A stretch of 64,000 nucleotides of DNA from Anthopleura xanthogrammica (lineage: Eukaryota > Cnidaria > Anthozoa > Actiniaria > Actiniidae). Where the stretch lies: the NCBI GenBank assembly GCA_964019055.1, contig OZ025217.1, forward strand, positions 4,131,617 to 4,195,616. The letters are read 5' to 3'. Made by a program: the position numbers and the translations under genes. Positions 21,833 to 36,800 of this stretch are shown piece after piece. Below the pieces are notes generated by a model. The model did no database searches. It worked only from the letters and a program-made list of their open reading frames with translations, and was not told the DNA's origin. Position 1 is the stretch's first letter. Every line of letters begins with the position of its first letter.

Positions 21833-23094
21833 ATGAGCTGTTATCAGTGTCGTTATCAGTCTATCTGATACTACTGATCTTCACTGATTTCACAGAATTA
21901 ACGAATGGTTTGCTTTCAGTGCTTTGGCCATTACAGTTGAATTGCCATTCTCTAAGCATAGTAAAATAAATGAAAAGGAAGATCTTTTATCTCTATATTC
22001 AAGAGTCTTGGGCTTTTCTTATTCTTTTAGCCAAGTAAAACAAACAAAACGCAATGTAAAATCTCAGTACTGATACGTGATACGCCGAAAGTCATTGTAA
22101 ATAGGCCCTAATTTACCAACCGGCAAAGTCCTTGAATGCTGGCAGTGGAAACCCAAGATAATGAAAAATTGAAAGTCAAAAACTCAAGACAATCAAAAAT
22201 TGAAAGTTTCTTTTGCAAATATCGATAGAAAAACTTTTGAGAATGCTTCCAAAGGAGAAACGATCGTGAAAGCATAGTCGTCTGCACCTGCTGTGGGGAC
22301 CCGTCTGAATACTAATTTCGTTATGGGGACATCACCAAAGTGAAAACGTAATTACGGTGAGAGTAAGCTATTCCTTCCAAAACATCTTTCATTTTGGGTA
22401 CGAAATAAATTCATGTTGGTTTATTCTGCTTTTTTTTCTTCTTCTAAAAGACTCGTTATAATTTACCGCGATGACTCGTGCTCTAATTCATTCAGTATTC
22501 AGAATACATTGGAAGTTATACTAAGCTTTGGAAGTTTAATATACTAACCTTTATGTGGTATTATTCCACAGCGGCTTGCTATAATTGCAGTAACTGTAGC
22601 TGTGTAGTTCAGTCTCCTCACCTCTTATGAACAAAACCTTCTTCAACAAGTTTCTAATTTCAAAGGAGTTGTTGTCAGCGAAGGAGAAGAGCGAAACACT
22701 TATACTGATGTCCCGATATGTTTCTGTTGCTACTCAACAATTCCAAACAATATACACTTCCTAAGATAAATCAATGGGGTTTCCTAAGATGTTTACGAAA
22801 TTGGTAGAAGGAACCAGAAAAGGAAATTTACATCTGAATATTTGATGCAGGTACATCGACGTTTGAAAAAAAAAGTGCATAAAACGTATCCAATTCCAAA
22901 AAATATCTACATATTTTATTAAGTACCAATCCCAGAAATTTTGAATATATTTTGGAAGGTAAATATTTTATGGATTTCAGTTTGAGTAGGTTTTTTTAAC
23001 ACCATAATCACTTACAATAATCTTTGCAATTTTTTCAATGTCACAATTTTTGAACATTTTTTTGAAGAAAATAAATGATGAAATTTTAGTTTTC

Positions 23095-23272
23095 AATAAG
23101 CCAATTCACAGTTTAAGAATCGTTATCAATGTGCATGCGATTTTATCCCGAATTTCTCACCTTCTTTTGTTTAAACCTTCTTTTGTTTTTAATTAAACAA
23201 AAGAAGGTGAGAAATTCGGGATAAAATCGCATGCACACTGATAACGATTCTTAAACTGTGAATTGGCTTATT
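23095..23272. repeat. Near-perfect inverted repeat with 80-nt arms
   Basis: Arms 23095-23174 and 23193-23272 are reverse complements with a single mismatch by my alignment, separated by an 18-nt loop. The outer ends read AATAAGCCAATTCACAG and its complement. The flanks share GTTTTCAAT (23089-23097 and 23274-23282), a possible 9-bp duplication. It has no coding capacity. Confidence 0.9.
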
Positions 23273-23351
23273 GGTTTTCAATCCCATAATTACTTAGAAT
23301 GATTTTGGCAATTTATTCAATGTAATAGAATAATAATTTGTAATAAAATAC

Positions 23352-23352
<1 letters not shown>

Positions 23353-23418
<66 letters not shown>
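23353..23418. repeat. (ATT)n microsatellite
   Basis: About 22 uninterrupted ATT units between K2P copy 2 and ELP1. Confidence 0.97.
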
Positions 23419-24858
23419 GTAAGCCGTCCACAGAAACTTAATTTGAAAGTAATCAAATTTTTACCAGAAATTTCAAGTGTAATTTAAAATTTTACATGTC
23501 AAATTTCAGTGGTTGCTATAGCTTATGGTGATATATATATTTCAGCTTTTCTGAAACAAAATAGCGTCGGGATTCGCAAATTGTAACCGAAATATTCAAT
23601 ATTTAAAGAAATTTAAATTTAACAGAACTGACTGAGCACTTGTTTACCTCGAGGTTTGTAGTTTGTAGGTAGGTTGGACAAAGTTCATTCAGCTAATAGG
23701 TCGCTATATCTGGCACCTTTGTAAAATATCTATTTTCTTTCAGTTTATGGGTCACTTTTTAGAGAACTGCCATCTTTGTAAAACTCTATTTCATTTTCCT
23801 AATCATGTTTTGTCGGCATTTTTTCATGCTTGTAGTCGACTTTGAAGAAAAGTGCTTTGTCAAAAGACCGTGTCTTGTGAATGAAAGCACAGCAGCAGTA
23901 ATTTCAAGCTCGTTATGAAGCAACAGCTCTACACGTAATCTGTCATCTATGATATTAATCAAGAGAAAATGAACTTCTTCTCTTGTATTAATGGTATTCC
24001 CATAATGACTCGTAAAATTAAGGATAAATTTCAATTTTGTTTGGCAAAATTTGAAGAATTCGGCTCGGGAAATTACTCTTCATTTTTTGCCAAACACGTG
24101 TGAATTTTATCCCAATTTCAATCGTCACCATTTCATTACCTAATTTGAAAAGTAAATTTCAGTTTTCAATTAACTCCATAATCATCTAGAATATTATTGT
24201 CAATTTTTTCAATGTCAGTCCTCAGAGATTTTGAATATCTTTTCGCAAAATGAATATTTTATGAAGTTTCTAGCACATGTTTTATGAAATTTCAGCTTTC
24301 AATTCCAGGTGAGATGAAATACCACAGTGTTGTGACACTCGTCTTAATGAAAAAATATTGTAAGTTCTTCACACGAGTGAATTCAGCGCAGCGTGCCAGG
24401 ATATGAAGACATTCCAAAATATTTTTCATAAAATAAATAAATAAAAATAAATAATTCATTGAACAGTTTTTGGTGTACAGTGGAACCACGGATGATTTGG
24501 AATCAAGTCGCGCAATGCATTGTTTGTCACAGTGGAAATTTCCACCAGCAACGACGAAATTTGGTGAATCTTTCCACGAATATTTTATTTTCTTCAGTTT
24601 CGAGTAAAAATTGTTGTTTATGGAGCCGAAATCCTTGAAATAAGAAATACTGAGCTACGAAAAAGAATATTCACTGATTGGCTAATTCGTTCGAGCTGAG
24701 ACATGGAAGCGACATGACCTGGCCCAGTTTGGAGTGTATTTTGAGCGGTATGTCGAGGACAGCAAGTAACGAAGGGATCGTCTCATAATTAGAATTTTTA
24801 ATAAGTTGCAACCATTTTTTTTTTTTCATTAAGCGTCGACAATTTTTTGCAAACCCTT

Positions 24859-27800
24859 TTATGGCTGATACTGGTTCATTTGCCATTTGAAATCTTTTCT
24901 GGTGACTGGCATCTTGGGAACTTCTGGATCATCTACGGAAAAAAACCATTTCGATTACATTTACATGTCAGGGCTCAAAATAACGGCCAGTCATACGCCG
25001 GTCAAGATGTCCGGCATATGATATTTTATTTAATTTTTTTCAAATATGACCAGTCAAAATGTCCGTTCAGTACCAAATTTGGCCGGACATTGACCGTTGA
25101 CCGGCCGTTATTTTGAGCCCTGCATATGATAAAAGCTAAAGGAAGACCAATATGAGGAAGAGTTTAGTACAGGTAAGGTACCTTTCTTTGCCTGTTGTGT
25201 TGTGTTATTTCCAGTATTCATAGCAGCAATAATACTGTTCACAGTAGCACCAGGTCCTGTTACCTATATATACACACAGAAAAAAAAAACAAGCTTAGTG
25301 AAAATAACTTGTCCTGGCTCTGGTATCCACCAATCACAAAAAGTAATCTAAAGGTATTTTGGGGAAATCCAGGGTGGCACATAGCGGTAGTGCACTTGCC
25401 TCTCACTTCTGGGGTCTCGGGTTCGATTCCTGGACTTGGCATCACATGTGAGTAGAGCCGGTTTGTAAGGTTTTTCCCTTGACTCGAGGGTTTTCTATGG
25501 GTTCCCCGGTTTTACTCCCTCCACACAACTTAACACAGTGTGATCTTCCTCGATGAGCCGTTTATCGGCTCTTGAAGAGAGCACAGAGAAAAAATGTTTA
25601 AATTAAAAAAAATAAAATAAAAAAAACCTTAACGCACTGGAAACAAACTCCTTCTCTTAGTTAGCCGTGTCCTGACTTAAATCATGTAGTTCCAGAGGTT
25701 GTTTCAGGGTTCGATAAAATTGACGTTTTTTTGGTATAGTGTTGGCGTCCCTTCCATGGGGTCCCGTTTAACTTACCATGGACAAAGCCGACTGGGCTTC
25801 CTGTGGTGCATCCGGTGGCCAAATTTCTGGTAAAGATTTCTCGATAAGCGAGTCCAACTTTGTGAATTCTTTCTGTAGATTTGAAGCTTCGTCGTCGTAG
25901 TCAAACAGAGATAGGGCTTTGAGTAAAGCACTGACATCCTCTAAAAGGGAAGATGATCACCATGACAACTTAGAAAATTAATATGAGCACCATAGTCAAC
26001 AAGACAACTTAGGAAATGAACATGACCAGCATGGTTACCATGACGACTTAGAAAATGAACATGATCAACATGGTCACCAAGACAATATGAACATGACCAG
26101 CATGGTTACCATCACAACTTAGAAAAGAACATGACCAGCATGGTCACCAAAACAACTTAGGAAATGAACATGATGACCATGGTCACCAAGACAATATGAA
26201 CATGACCAGCAAGGTTACCATGACAACTTAGTAAATGAACATCACCAAGGAAGGACGGAAACGGGTAGAGGAAATAGGGGGAAGTTAAGTGGAAGAAAAT
26301 GAAGAAATCAAATGAGTTATTAATTTTTTACTATTAATTTTACCTTTACATTTGTCTGTTTTAGTAATAATCTCAGCGAGTTCGTACATCAGCGCCAGAT
26401 CCTCGTTCTTGCTGCCTTCTTTGAGACTGTACTTCCTGCGCTCTAATTTTCGACGATTCTTCGAAGATCTCCTGTGAGATTGCACATTACATTAACATTG
26501 CGACTGATTATCACTTAATGAATAGCATTAAGAGAGCATTTATTGTCTTTGTACGAAAGGGGAGCAGAGCCTACAAATATTCATGGACTATAGAATACAA
26601 AAATGAACAATGTCTTTGGCTGTTTAAAAATTTCAAGATCCTGAAATATGAATGCATGCTCCCTAGAATGACGGCATTTGTTACCCTGTCGATCGTGTTC
26701 CTTTGGACCCTACACTGGACCCATATCCCGACACTCCTGTCATGCTACTGGTATCCGAGTAGATATCTGCGTCTGTATCATCCCGTAACGTACCACTTTC
26801 TGAAAAACAATTTGGCATTAACATGAAAATATGAGTATGTGAAAAGTCAGAAGAAATGCCCTTAAAGGTGCGGTAATAGACTCCTTGCATACCACCGCCA
26901 CTATCATCATTATCGTTCTCATCACCAAGACCACCACTATCAACACCACCATCATCAATCAAACAGCAAACACATAACAGCCATGTTGTTGTACCTAACA
27001 TAAGACTTTCCATTCCCATTCTAGGCACCATGCCATTCTTATTCTTGAGCAACATTTGTGAAGATAAATCAGTATAGATGCATGAAACTCAAACAAAGTA
27101 TTGTCAATAGAAGTGCAAGCGGCCAGGGGAAGCTCTTTTCAATGATCCCCATCACGGGATCCCCATCACGGCTGAGAAAGCTTCATCGAAGGACCAAAAA
27201 TTAAGATTAAATCAAAATGTTTCTTACCAAGAATTTCTAGTCGTTCGCGTTCCTTTGTTTCGCGAACCACTTGCAAGCGAGTCTTGTGTTTAGTAAATGT
27301 CTCCATGTTTTGTTCGATTGAATCACAATGTGTGCTGTAACCTGTTGTAATCGATAAATGATCGTCAGACGAATACATCTTTAGAATATGCAGTCGTGGG
27401 CCAAGTAGTACTTCGATGGCGATCATTGATCGTAAACCGAGCACTAGTTTCCAGAAATATGTTTTGTTAAATGTTTCCAAAGGTGGCTTAACTGTCAGGT
27501 AACATTTGGAAACAAGTATAACATTGTTCCCATGCTGCGCGGAAACACGAAATGTTTCTACCGTATTGCAGAAATATATTTTGCTTTTCGGAAGCAAAAT
27601 GTGTCGCGCATAGCAATGTTTCGCACGTGGCTAAGCTGGGAAACATCGAGGAAGTATGCGCGCGGTAAACATGTTTCTGGACAGTTTAGGCCAGGACTTG
27701 ATAAAACCAGAGTCCATCTTAGAATGTAAATAATCTAACTCAAATTAACGAAATACCTTCTTTCAGAGCTGCTTTCAAATGTGTCTCGATAATGTCCAAA

Positions 27801-30800
27801 CGGCTGCACTTGTAAATCTACGAGAAAGAAATCGTCTGAAGGTTTTATGATGCTAATCAACGTACCGCGCATCTTTGGAGTAAGGCGGGAAAATGGCGAA
27901 CGCGGCAACGAAAACAGTCAATTTATTGTATCATGGAGTGATTTTTTTATTACTGAACACTCACGCAATATGCAGTGATGTGGCTCAGCAGTGACAGCGA
28001 AGCTGAATAGCGATGTTTATGCTTACGTCACCTATTGATATTAATGTGCCAACCAGCTAGAGATTTATTTGCTTCTGTAACATAGAGATATTCGTACCGT
28101 TTGTGTGCCGTGTGCAGCGACCTTCAGTCATGCGACATTAAAGTATTCACGTAGTAATGGTTAAACCAATTACAGCACGCATGATTTGTATCAATCAAAA
28201 TGCAAGTCGAAATTTCGGTTTTAAATAAGATTAAATGTTGATGGTTACCATTCGAAGTGCTTCATCCCAGAGACTTCCTTCGATTAAAGATACAATAGCT
28301 TCTTCAGAATCCTATGAAAATGAAAACCAAAGATTGATGAGATATTAGTATGAACATGGCTCGTATCTATTATCTTGAAATTTATTTATTTATTAGCTGC
28401 TAATAAATACAAGTGATATTCTGGTCAAAAGTTCAGGCCATTCAAACCATGCTATTATTTGATTACAGTCGAACCTCCACTAACAGCCAACGGCCAGAAA
28501 ATGTTGTCCCTGTTACCAATGACTTCATACATATACTGTAACTGAAACGTCTCCACAATTGCTACCTCTCTACAACGACCACAATATTTTTTCCCGACGG
28601 TGGTCGTTGTGTAGAGGTTCGACTGTATTTTAGAAGTTCAAGACCAATGAGAAATTCAAGTAACCCTATAATTTTCTTTTTTTTATTTCGTCATGCTATC
28701 TTTTCAATTTAGTAACGCATAATAACCATGAACGTATTTCCTAAAGCTCTTAGGCTAATAAGGTTGCGGAGATTTCTCACGTATAAGTATAAACGGTAAA
28801 AAATGTTCAACTTGAACTTACGAGAGCATAGTCTTCTAATATTCTAGCAGCTTCAGCATGACGATGATGGCCTTTCAAATAACCTGAGTGGAAGTTTCTC
28901 ACGTTAGTCAATCAACAAAAAAAGGGTCAAAAAATCATTGAACCAAATTCTTGGTTTGCACTAAAGTAGCAAAACTGAAAGCCATGGCCGCCATGTTGGA
29001 AGATATAACAAAAGAATTCGCTGAAAAATCTTTTGTCAAATTCTTCCAACATGACTGCTATGGCGTCATGTACAAACGAAGAATTTAGGCTCCTAAGGTG
29101 TTGAGCAAGTCAATTTACCTGCTAAACTTCTGGCAATTTCAATCTTCTTTTGCTGGGAGAGACCGAGTATTGCCGCCATGCAGAACACTTGTTGCCAGTT
29201 GCCTTTCTTTTGGAACGCGTCCATGGCTTGCTCGTGAGCACCACAACGTGCTAGTACTGGATAAGAAAGAACATACAGTTAAACCCTTTTAATACGGACA
29301 CCAATGATGATCAGAAAATGTGTCCGTATTACCAGAATGTCCGTCCGACAGAAAATGCTATTTTCGTAAGGACAGCAATTTTTATCCTCAGTTTTAATTG
29401 GCAACTTTAGCAAATGGTTTTGCGGTTGTGCATTGTGGTGCTATCCACGCCAGAAGAGTAAAGTGCATCATGGACTACTCTACGTATTGTGTATTTCGTC
29501 AGTCTTACCTATGCCTGCTTGTTCGTATTGTTTAAGGGTAATGAGATGTTCACCATACGACACAGCGATCGCCTAAGAAAAACAAACATGTACTTAGTTA
29601 TCATTTTCTCATATTTGATTACAAGAAAGTTGATCGAAATCTCATTTGATCAATAGACCATTTTAGCTTGGGCTTAATAAGGTTTTTCCATTTCAGACCA
29701 CGTGTCATTCCCTAGACTATCATTTCTTTGTTTAACTGATGCGCACGAGAAGACACATGAATATGGATACAGCTCAAATAAAGAAGCTTATTCTCAAGAC
29801 CATGTGTCATTCCCTAGAGTATCATTTCTTTGTTTAACGGTTGCACACGAGAAGACTCATGAATATGGATACAACTCAAACAAAGAAGCTTATTCTTCAG
29901 GAAATGACACGTGGTCTGAAATGGGAAAACATTACGCCCCAAGCTGAAAAGGTCTATAAATCCAACATGGCGGCCATGACGTCACATGCATGCTAACACC
30001 AACCTTGTGTTGTTCGCTCGACTTCGGGAATAACCCAAGAGCATCTTTAAATAAACATTCTTCTTCTACCAAAGAGTGTAGTTCATTGAAGTGTTCAGTT
30101 CCTGAAAAAAAAAATAACTTCTTGTTATAATGTAGTAGCTCCTTTTGCTTGCTACTGAGCTAGAGAAAGCAGAAGAAAGAAGGTTCTTCTACTGGAACAC
30201 AGAGCTTTCGACATTCATCCGAGAATACCAGACCTCCATCCATTGACTAGACCCTCGGATCAGGGTCGAAAGCTCTGTGCCCGCAAAGATAAGCATATAC
30301 AAAACTAAGAGTTGGGGGGCTGAGACCTGAAAATCTAGTGCATACAAAATGCACGGGAAGTAAGACTGAGTAGTAGCAATTAAAAAAAACTTACCACATT
30401 TACTGAGGTGTTGTATAGCTTTACTGTAACGTTTTAAATACTTGTCTATCGAGTACCGCTGATAGTTCGTCTCCATGGCGCGTAATTTATTCAAAAATGG
30501 AAGATATTCCTTAGGATCCTGAAAAAACAAAAATACAGGTACCCCAATTAAAGACTTTATCATTTCATATTCGCCCTCCCCCCGGACGCCCTGGATTAGG
30601 TTTGGTTATGATGTATGATTTATATGTAGTGTCAGAAGTCCATATATGGCAGTGTCCTTCAATCATATGTTCACAATCATGAGAGGTGGTTAGTATGAGG
30701 TGTAGTCACTGAGGGTGGTCACTGCCAGGGTTTCTTTACGTCCTCAGTGGTTCTTTTACTTCCCTCCGATATTGGTTAGTGATGAAGTGTGGAGAGACGG

Positions 30801-33800
30801 GACCGCCATTTAAAGTGATCATGCGAGAAAGTCTAACCGTTTGTAGATGTTATTACAAAGGCAGCTGACTTTCTCCTCAGTTATATTAAGAGCCGGAGTG
30901 TTGCACCGACCGGGAGTTGAATCAACGACCTCCCGCACAAACAGTTCGACAGGAGCCGACCGGGTATCCGTATAGGTCACAGCGCGATTACCCGCCCTTA
31001 CGTTCCACTAACCTTTTGTGATTTCTCCGCTACCATCAGAACAAGTTGGAAGTCGTACATTCCTAACGCCACGTCATACATTTGATTGACATCCACAAGA
31101 AAGATGACGTACTTAAGAGCCTCTTCTGACGTCACAAACTTATCGCCTTCTAACGGTTTGTCTATAAATATGATAAGACATGTTGGTGTTTCTTTAACAT
31201 TGTGTACATTGTTGCAGGATCTTTCTTAATTAACCCCTCTTGGGTTGTACCTCCTGCACCTTTCCACTTCATTCTTATTTCTATTTTTGTAATTCTTTGA
31301 TTTTTTGTGTGTGGAAAAATAAAAACCTTTGAACCTTTGAACCTATGTGAATTCACTGAACAACTTTTACTCCATTTTATTCCCAAAAACCCAGAGTTCT
31401 TGGGCTGTGTTGGTTGTGTAATTATGAAAACGATTGGTGAAATTGGTTTACCTTTGAGGTCTCTTATGATACGAAGCACAGTCTCCAGTTCTGGATTCGT
31501 CTTTTTGACGTAAGTTGTAAGAATCGATAAGAGATACCTAGAAAGCAGCATATTAAAAATTAACATCTTTGCTATGTCTTTGATCATCCCAGAGGTTGTT
31601 TCAGGGTTTGATCTGTGAGTTAGCCGTATTCTAGTCCGATGTGTTAAACCACTACACCATGCACAAGGACCAACCACACTGGCAACGCAGCCGGGCAATG
31701 ATGATATAGGCAACCGTTGGAGATCCCAGGGAAATATTTTTTCCCTTGGTGCGTTTCCCTAGGTACCTTCAAGGCTTAGTACCCAAATGCTCTTAAAGCA
31801 AATAATAACTTAGATGAATAAATTTGTTGTTATATGTGGTATACTTACCGTTCAGGATCAATGGCTTGCAAAGCAGCTCTGATGGCATCACATACACGGT
31901 CAACCTTAGTCTTCTCGTCAGCCGTGCTAGAACTAGAAAAAAAATAACGATGAAAACTGTAAATAAAGAGAGAAGAGATTTAATGAATTGATACAAGGAA
32001 AGGTCATTCATAACTACAGGCTCTTAGATACTTGTTAGGCCCAGTTCACACGTCGAACGTTTGCCGCGTCGAATCTAAATAACCCTGGGCCTTAAGGCTG
32101 GTTCACACAGCCTTTAGAATTCAAATTGCCCCAACTTTCTGCAGCTTTTAATGAAAAATGTCATTTTTTGCAAGCTCTTTTTTTTTACACTTTTTACTTT
32201 CTAAAAAATATTGAATTTTGTGCCACTAGCTGCACATTAGAGCTTAGCTTAAAAAAACAACAAACAAACAAAAACATAAGAAAAACAAACAAACAAACAA
32301 AAAAAAAAACACAAGAAACTAAAGATTCTTTTCGTCAACAAGGCATTAGCTTCCTACCTCGTTCTTAAGGTGTCGTAATAATCTGAATACATCTTAGTAG
32401 TTACATCTTCCTCTCTACGAGAAAATGTTACGTAAAATATTACGATATTACTGACCAAATATTGTCAACTAAAACCAATGGAAAAAAAGTATTTACAAAC
32501 AGAGAATATTCACTCACTTGAGGTCTGATAAAAACAGATTTATGAAGTTAACCGATTCCACTTGACGAACAAACGTCTCTACATTATCCATGAAGAGCTG
32601 AAGAGAAAAAAAGCAAAATCGTTTTTCTATCATTTTGATTGGCCGAGAAAAAATACAAAAAAAAAAAAAAAAGATAAAACATAGTTTTCATTCTGTTATT
32701 TTCGTTTGCATGGTAAAAGTCTAGAGATCTGTTTTTTTTACCTAGCCTTCACGAAACAAAACTCAAAGAGCAAACTGACTTTCAAAAATTACTTCATGGG
32801 CGTTGTAAGTAAAATGACGTCATCTGATGGACTTAAAATCAGGGCTGGGCCAATCAGAATGCTAGAACAAAGTCTAGAAGTTTTTTTAAATAAAGAATTT
32901 GCTCTAATTCGCTTTACTATGGAACTCGCAAAGTCCTTCTAAGAACGTTACTGAAAGGCAACATTGGTCTCCCACGTCCTTTCACTCCTTACCCGACCCC
33001 CTCCCCCCCGGAAAGACCTTACTCCCCTCGGGAGAGACCTAACTCCCCTCGGGAAAGACCTTACCCCCTCGGGAGAAACACCAAAAGTTCCATACCTTAG
33101 GATTGTGATCATAAATAAGATTAAGATTTATTCGATGTCTTCTCATCGTTACGAACGCGTTCTTGAACTGAAAACTGGAAAGGAAAGAAATAAAATTGTT
33201 ATAACAATTAAATACAGATACAAAAGAATCAAAGTCGAGTCGAGTCGAGTCGAGTAGAGTAGCGTAGAGTCGAGTCACGTCAAGTCAAAGTTTACTTCAC
33301 ACCATCAGTAACTAATTACAATAAATAGTAATAGTAATAAAATAATGAACAGAAAAGAAATATTATAGCTAAATTAATTACCTAATAATACATAAGATTG
33401 CAATAAAAGTTGTGTGTTAGGAGACCTGAAGTAGCTTTAGAAAAACTAATCAAAGTCAGGTATCCTATGCCTTTTACAAATATACAATAGACCAATTCGC
33501 GGTTTTTGGCGGCCATTTTGAATTGAGCGGAGTTACTAGAAGTCAAAGAGATCGAGATTTCTATATATTTTGCCGAGTTTGCCCCAATTCAAAATGGCCG
33601 CCGAAAGCCGTGAATTGGTCTATAAAATAGTTATACTGGAATGTAACGGTGTAGATGATATATGTTTCAATATATAGTGGTGTCAGAATTACAAAAAGAT
33701 TAGCAGTTACTTACCTATCTAGGGATTTCTGTAGAAAAGATAGGACTAGTGCTCTTGGGTGGATGGTTTCTAGGTTACCACGTGGCATCTGGACATCAAG

Positions 33801-36800
33801 TAATCAAGAATTAAAATAGGTTTTCATGTGTTTAATTGGTTTTATGTCTATTAAGTCATAATAGAGAGTGGAGGGTGATGATATAGGACAGAGCATGTCA
33901 AGGAATGTGCACCTTATGAGAGACCTTATTTGTTGCTTTCCGATTCTGATCACGTGTTATTCCCTTGAGAATCATTTCTTTGTTCACCAGAAGATGCACT
34001 CATATGGATGAAACTCAAACAAAGAATCCTATTCGCACGGTAAAAAACACGTGGTCTGAAATGAAATAACACTACGCCCAAACGAATAAACCTAATTCGT
34101 CGTAGTGTAATGTTTTCCCATTTCAGACCGCGTGCCATTTCCTAGAGTATCATTTCTTTGTTTAATAGTTGGGCATGAGAAGATACATGAATATGGATAC
34201 ATGAATTGGATATATTCTCAAGAGAATGACACGCGGATGTGAAGGAGTGTCACAGGCAGCCCAGGACTTCCCTGAATATGCCCCCCCCCCCCCCCCCCGT
34301 ATAGGGGATATCTTATATTACCTGTAATATTAGTTTAGTGTCTTGTTTCACAGCCACCACGATACGGGAGCCTCGTTCAACCCTTCTGACATTCTCGTCC
34401 ATTAGGTAGGGCTTATCTTCCACTAGAACCGGTAAACCTGATAACAAGAAATATGGATTAACTTTGCCCATTAACTTAACATTTTGTTTAATTTGAAACA
34501 CATGACACTGATGATCCTGTTTTGCATAGACCCCTTGCACGTGACGTCAAAGCAGCTCAATTTGGAGGACAAAACAAAAGAATTTCAATCTCCTGAAAAT
34601 TGGTAACCTATTGTTTTCCTCCAAATTGAGCTGCATTCAGTCACGCTGCAAGTGGTCTATTGGTTACAAAAGGTAGAGTCTCACGTCACGTCTTCCAAAG
34701 ATACGTGACTGTCACGCAAGCAAGTGATTTATTGTCACGTAACTCATACCTTTGCTGGACTTGAGTAGACTGATACAGCGGCAGGTGTGCGCATGCGTCG
34801 TTAGAATCAGAAACTCTTCGTGTACAGCGAACGAGGTGCAGTTAGTAGCAACCTTGAAAAATATAAAAGATGTTTCTCGGTCAGTACAGGTGGGGTCACG
34901 TAGCAATAATAGATAAGAGTCTCTCATCAATGCGACCCGGGGGTCGAGTCAAGCTGGGCTCGGTGTCGTATGTGAGCGGAGTTGCTTGTTGGTTCTCTCT
35001 TATGCTTCGAGGCTTTTTCTCTGGGTTCTCCGGTTTTCCTCCCTCCACAAAAATCAACTTCTAAATTCCAATTGGAATTTTAGTGGACGAAAAGCTACTC
35101 TTTAGAAATGTCACTGGTAAATCCCATCCCATCCCATCCCATCCCATCCCATCCCATCCCATCCCATCCCATCCCATCCCATCCCATCCCATCCCATCCC
35201 ATCCCATCCCATCCCATCCCATCCCATCCCATCCTATCCCATCCCATTTATATACTTAAGCGTTTACCGTAAACGTGAAACCGCGTCAGTTGATAAGCAA
35301 AAATATCTTCAGAATCATTGAAAAACAGTCGAAAACGTTTCCAGGTAGTGATAGATGAATAAAAGAATCCTTGTCATTAGTGAAAATGTTTGCAAAAGTT
35401 TAAGTGAAATGCAGGGAAACGATGTAAACGTGGTCATGCCTGCCGTTTGCAGGAAGAAAAAACGTGATGCTTAATCTGTCTAATAGTGGCTAGCTTACCT
35501 CTTTATCATTGGCATACAATCTTCCATGTTCTGTCAGACCAAGAACGATTTCCTGTAGTAAGATACACATATTTACATTGATTGTTTTGACCGTTTGAAC
35601 CTCGATCTTCTCATGAGCTGAACGCATTGAAAACAATGAATATTAAGGTGCTCTTCTTTGATGTCATTAGGGTCGACTCATGAGAAGACGTTTGAACTTT
35701 GCCTTAGAAAATATTAAAAGTAATAACTGAGAAACTGTTTACCGCTAGTCCGCCATAAGTGGCAGTAGCGCAGCTCAACGGGGTCGAACTGAAAGCCACG
35801 TGAAGGCGCCTCTGGCAGCCGCTATACAGTCCATGTATAACCCTGGAGCACAGCTCTAACCAGTTTGGATTAGCTAGGGTCGGTTTGAAAGGAGGGAGGA
35901 AAAACCGGAGAGCCGGAACTCCTCATAGAATAGGTAGTATTCAACTAGATTTGGCGGCAACTTTCGTGCAAAAACACCCCCTCTCTCCCAAATGCTGAAA
36001 CCTCGGTACCCACTGCTGAGAATTAAGATAAGCTCTGAGGGCTTATACTAGTTTATATTCGCTAGTTTTTCGGCACAGCCTGGTCTAGCACCATACATAT
36101 CAACATACCTCATCTCCTATGGTTGCTGTTTGTACCTGGACACAAGGTTGAGGAAGACATATGGGATCTCCTTTACCATTCAATAATGGAGACACGTGTA
36201 TCCCGTTCACATCTGAAAACAGGAAGGTTAAAGTAGATTAGAGGAGAAGAGAGGAGAAGAGAAGAGAGGAGAGGAGAAGAGAGGAGAGGAGAGGAGAGGA
36301 GAGGAGAGGAGAGGAGAGGAGAGGAGAGGAGAGGAGAGGAGAGGAGAGGAGAGGAGAGGAGAGGAGAGGAGAGGAGAGGAGAGGAGAGGAGAGGAGAGGA
36401 GAGGAGAGGAGAGGAGAGGAGAGGAGAGGAGAGGAGAGGAGAGGAGAGGAGAGGAGAGGAGAGGAGAGGAGAGGTTAGGTTAGAATGTACTTTATTGGCA
36501 TGACCTTGCTGATTACAGGTATTGCTAAAGCATGTAACAGTAACTTAATATAAAATTATTTTAAAATGGCTTTTACAAATCAATAAGATATGGGTATATA
36601 TATATATTCATATAATTTACAAATCAAGGTATTATTGAAGTTAATTATGGTATATTGAATAATTTGATAATTTTGATTATTAACATTTCGATTGTCTTAG
36701 TTCCATACATTTTAAGATATATTTGGTAAAATAGTATATAACGTTGTTGTTCTTCGACGTCATTAGCGAGCAAATATATTCTTTTTCTTGATTTATTTTG

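Larger units (their letters stand above)
21833..24858. other. AT-rich intergenic DNA between K2P copy 2 and ELP1
   Basis: No gene is seen. It contains a near-perfect hairpin (23095-23272), an (ATT)n array (23353-23418), and diverged direct repeats around the words TTTTCAAT, CATAATCA and ATTTTTTCAATGTCA near 22975-23045, 23275-23330 and 24160-24230. The part just below 24859 is the ELP1 3' UTR, with a minus-strand AATAAA at about 24586-24591. Confidence 0.6.

Noticed and set aside
25372..25440. tRNA gene suggested by A- and B-box sequences
   Set aside because: The tRNA-like part continues into a shared SINE body and A-rich tail, and no complete cloverleaf is evident.
26681..27055. 124-residue ORF with Gly/Asp-rich part
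   Set aside because: Only the segment [16 protein letters not shown] onward is the ELP1 exon 26685-26799; the upstream part is intron containing an imperfect ATC repeat.
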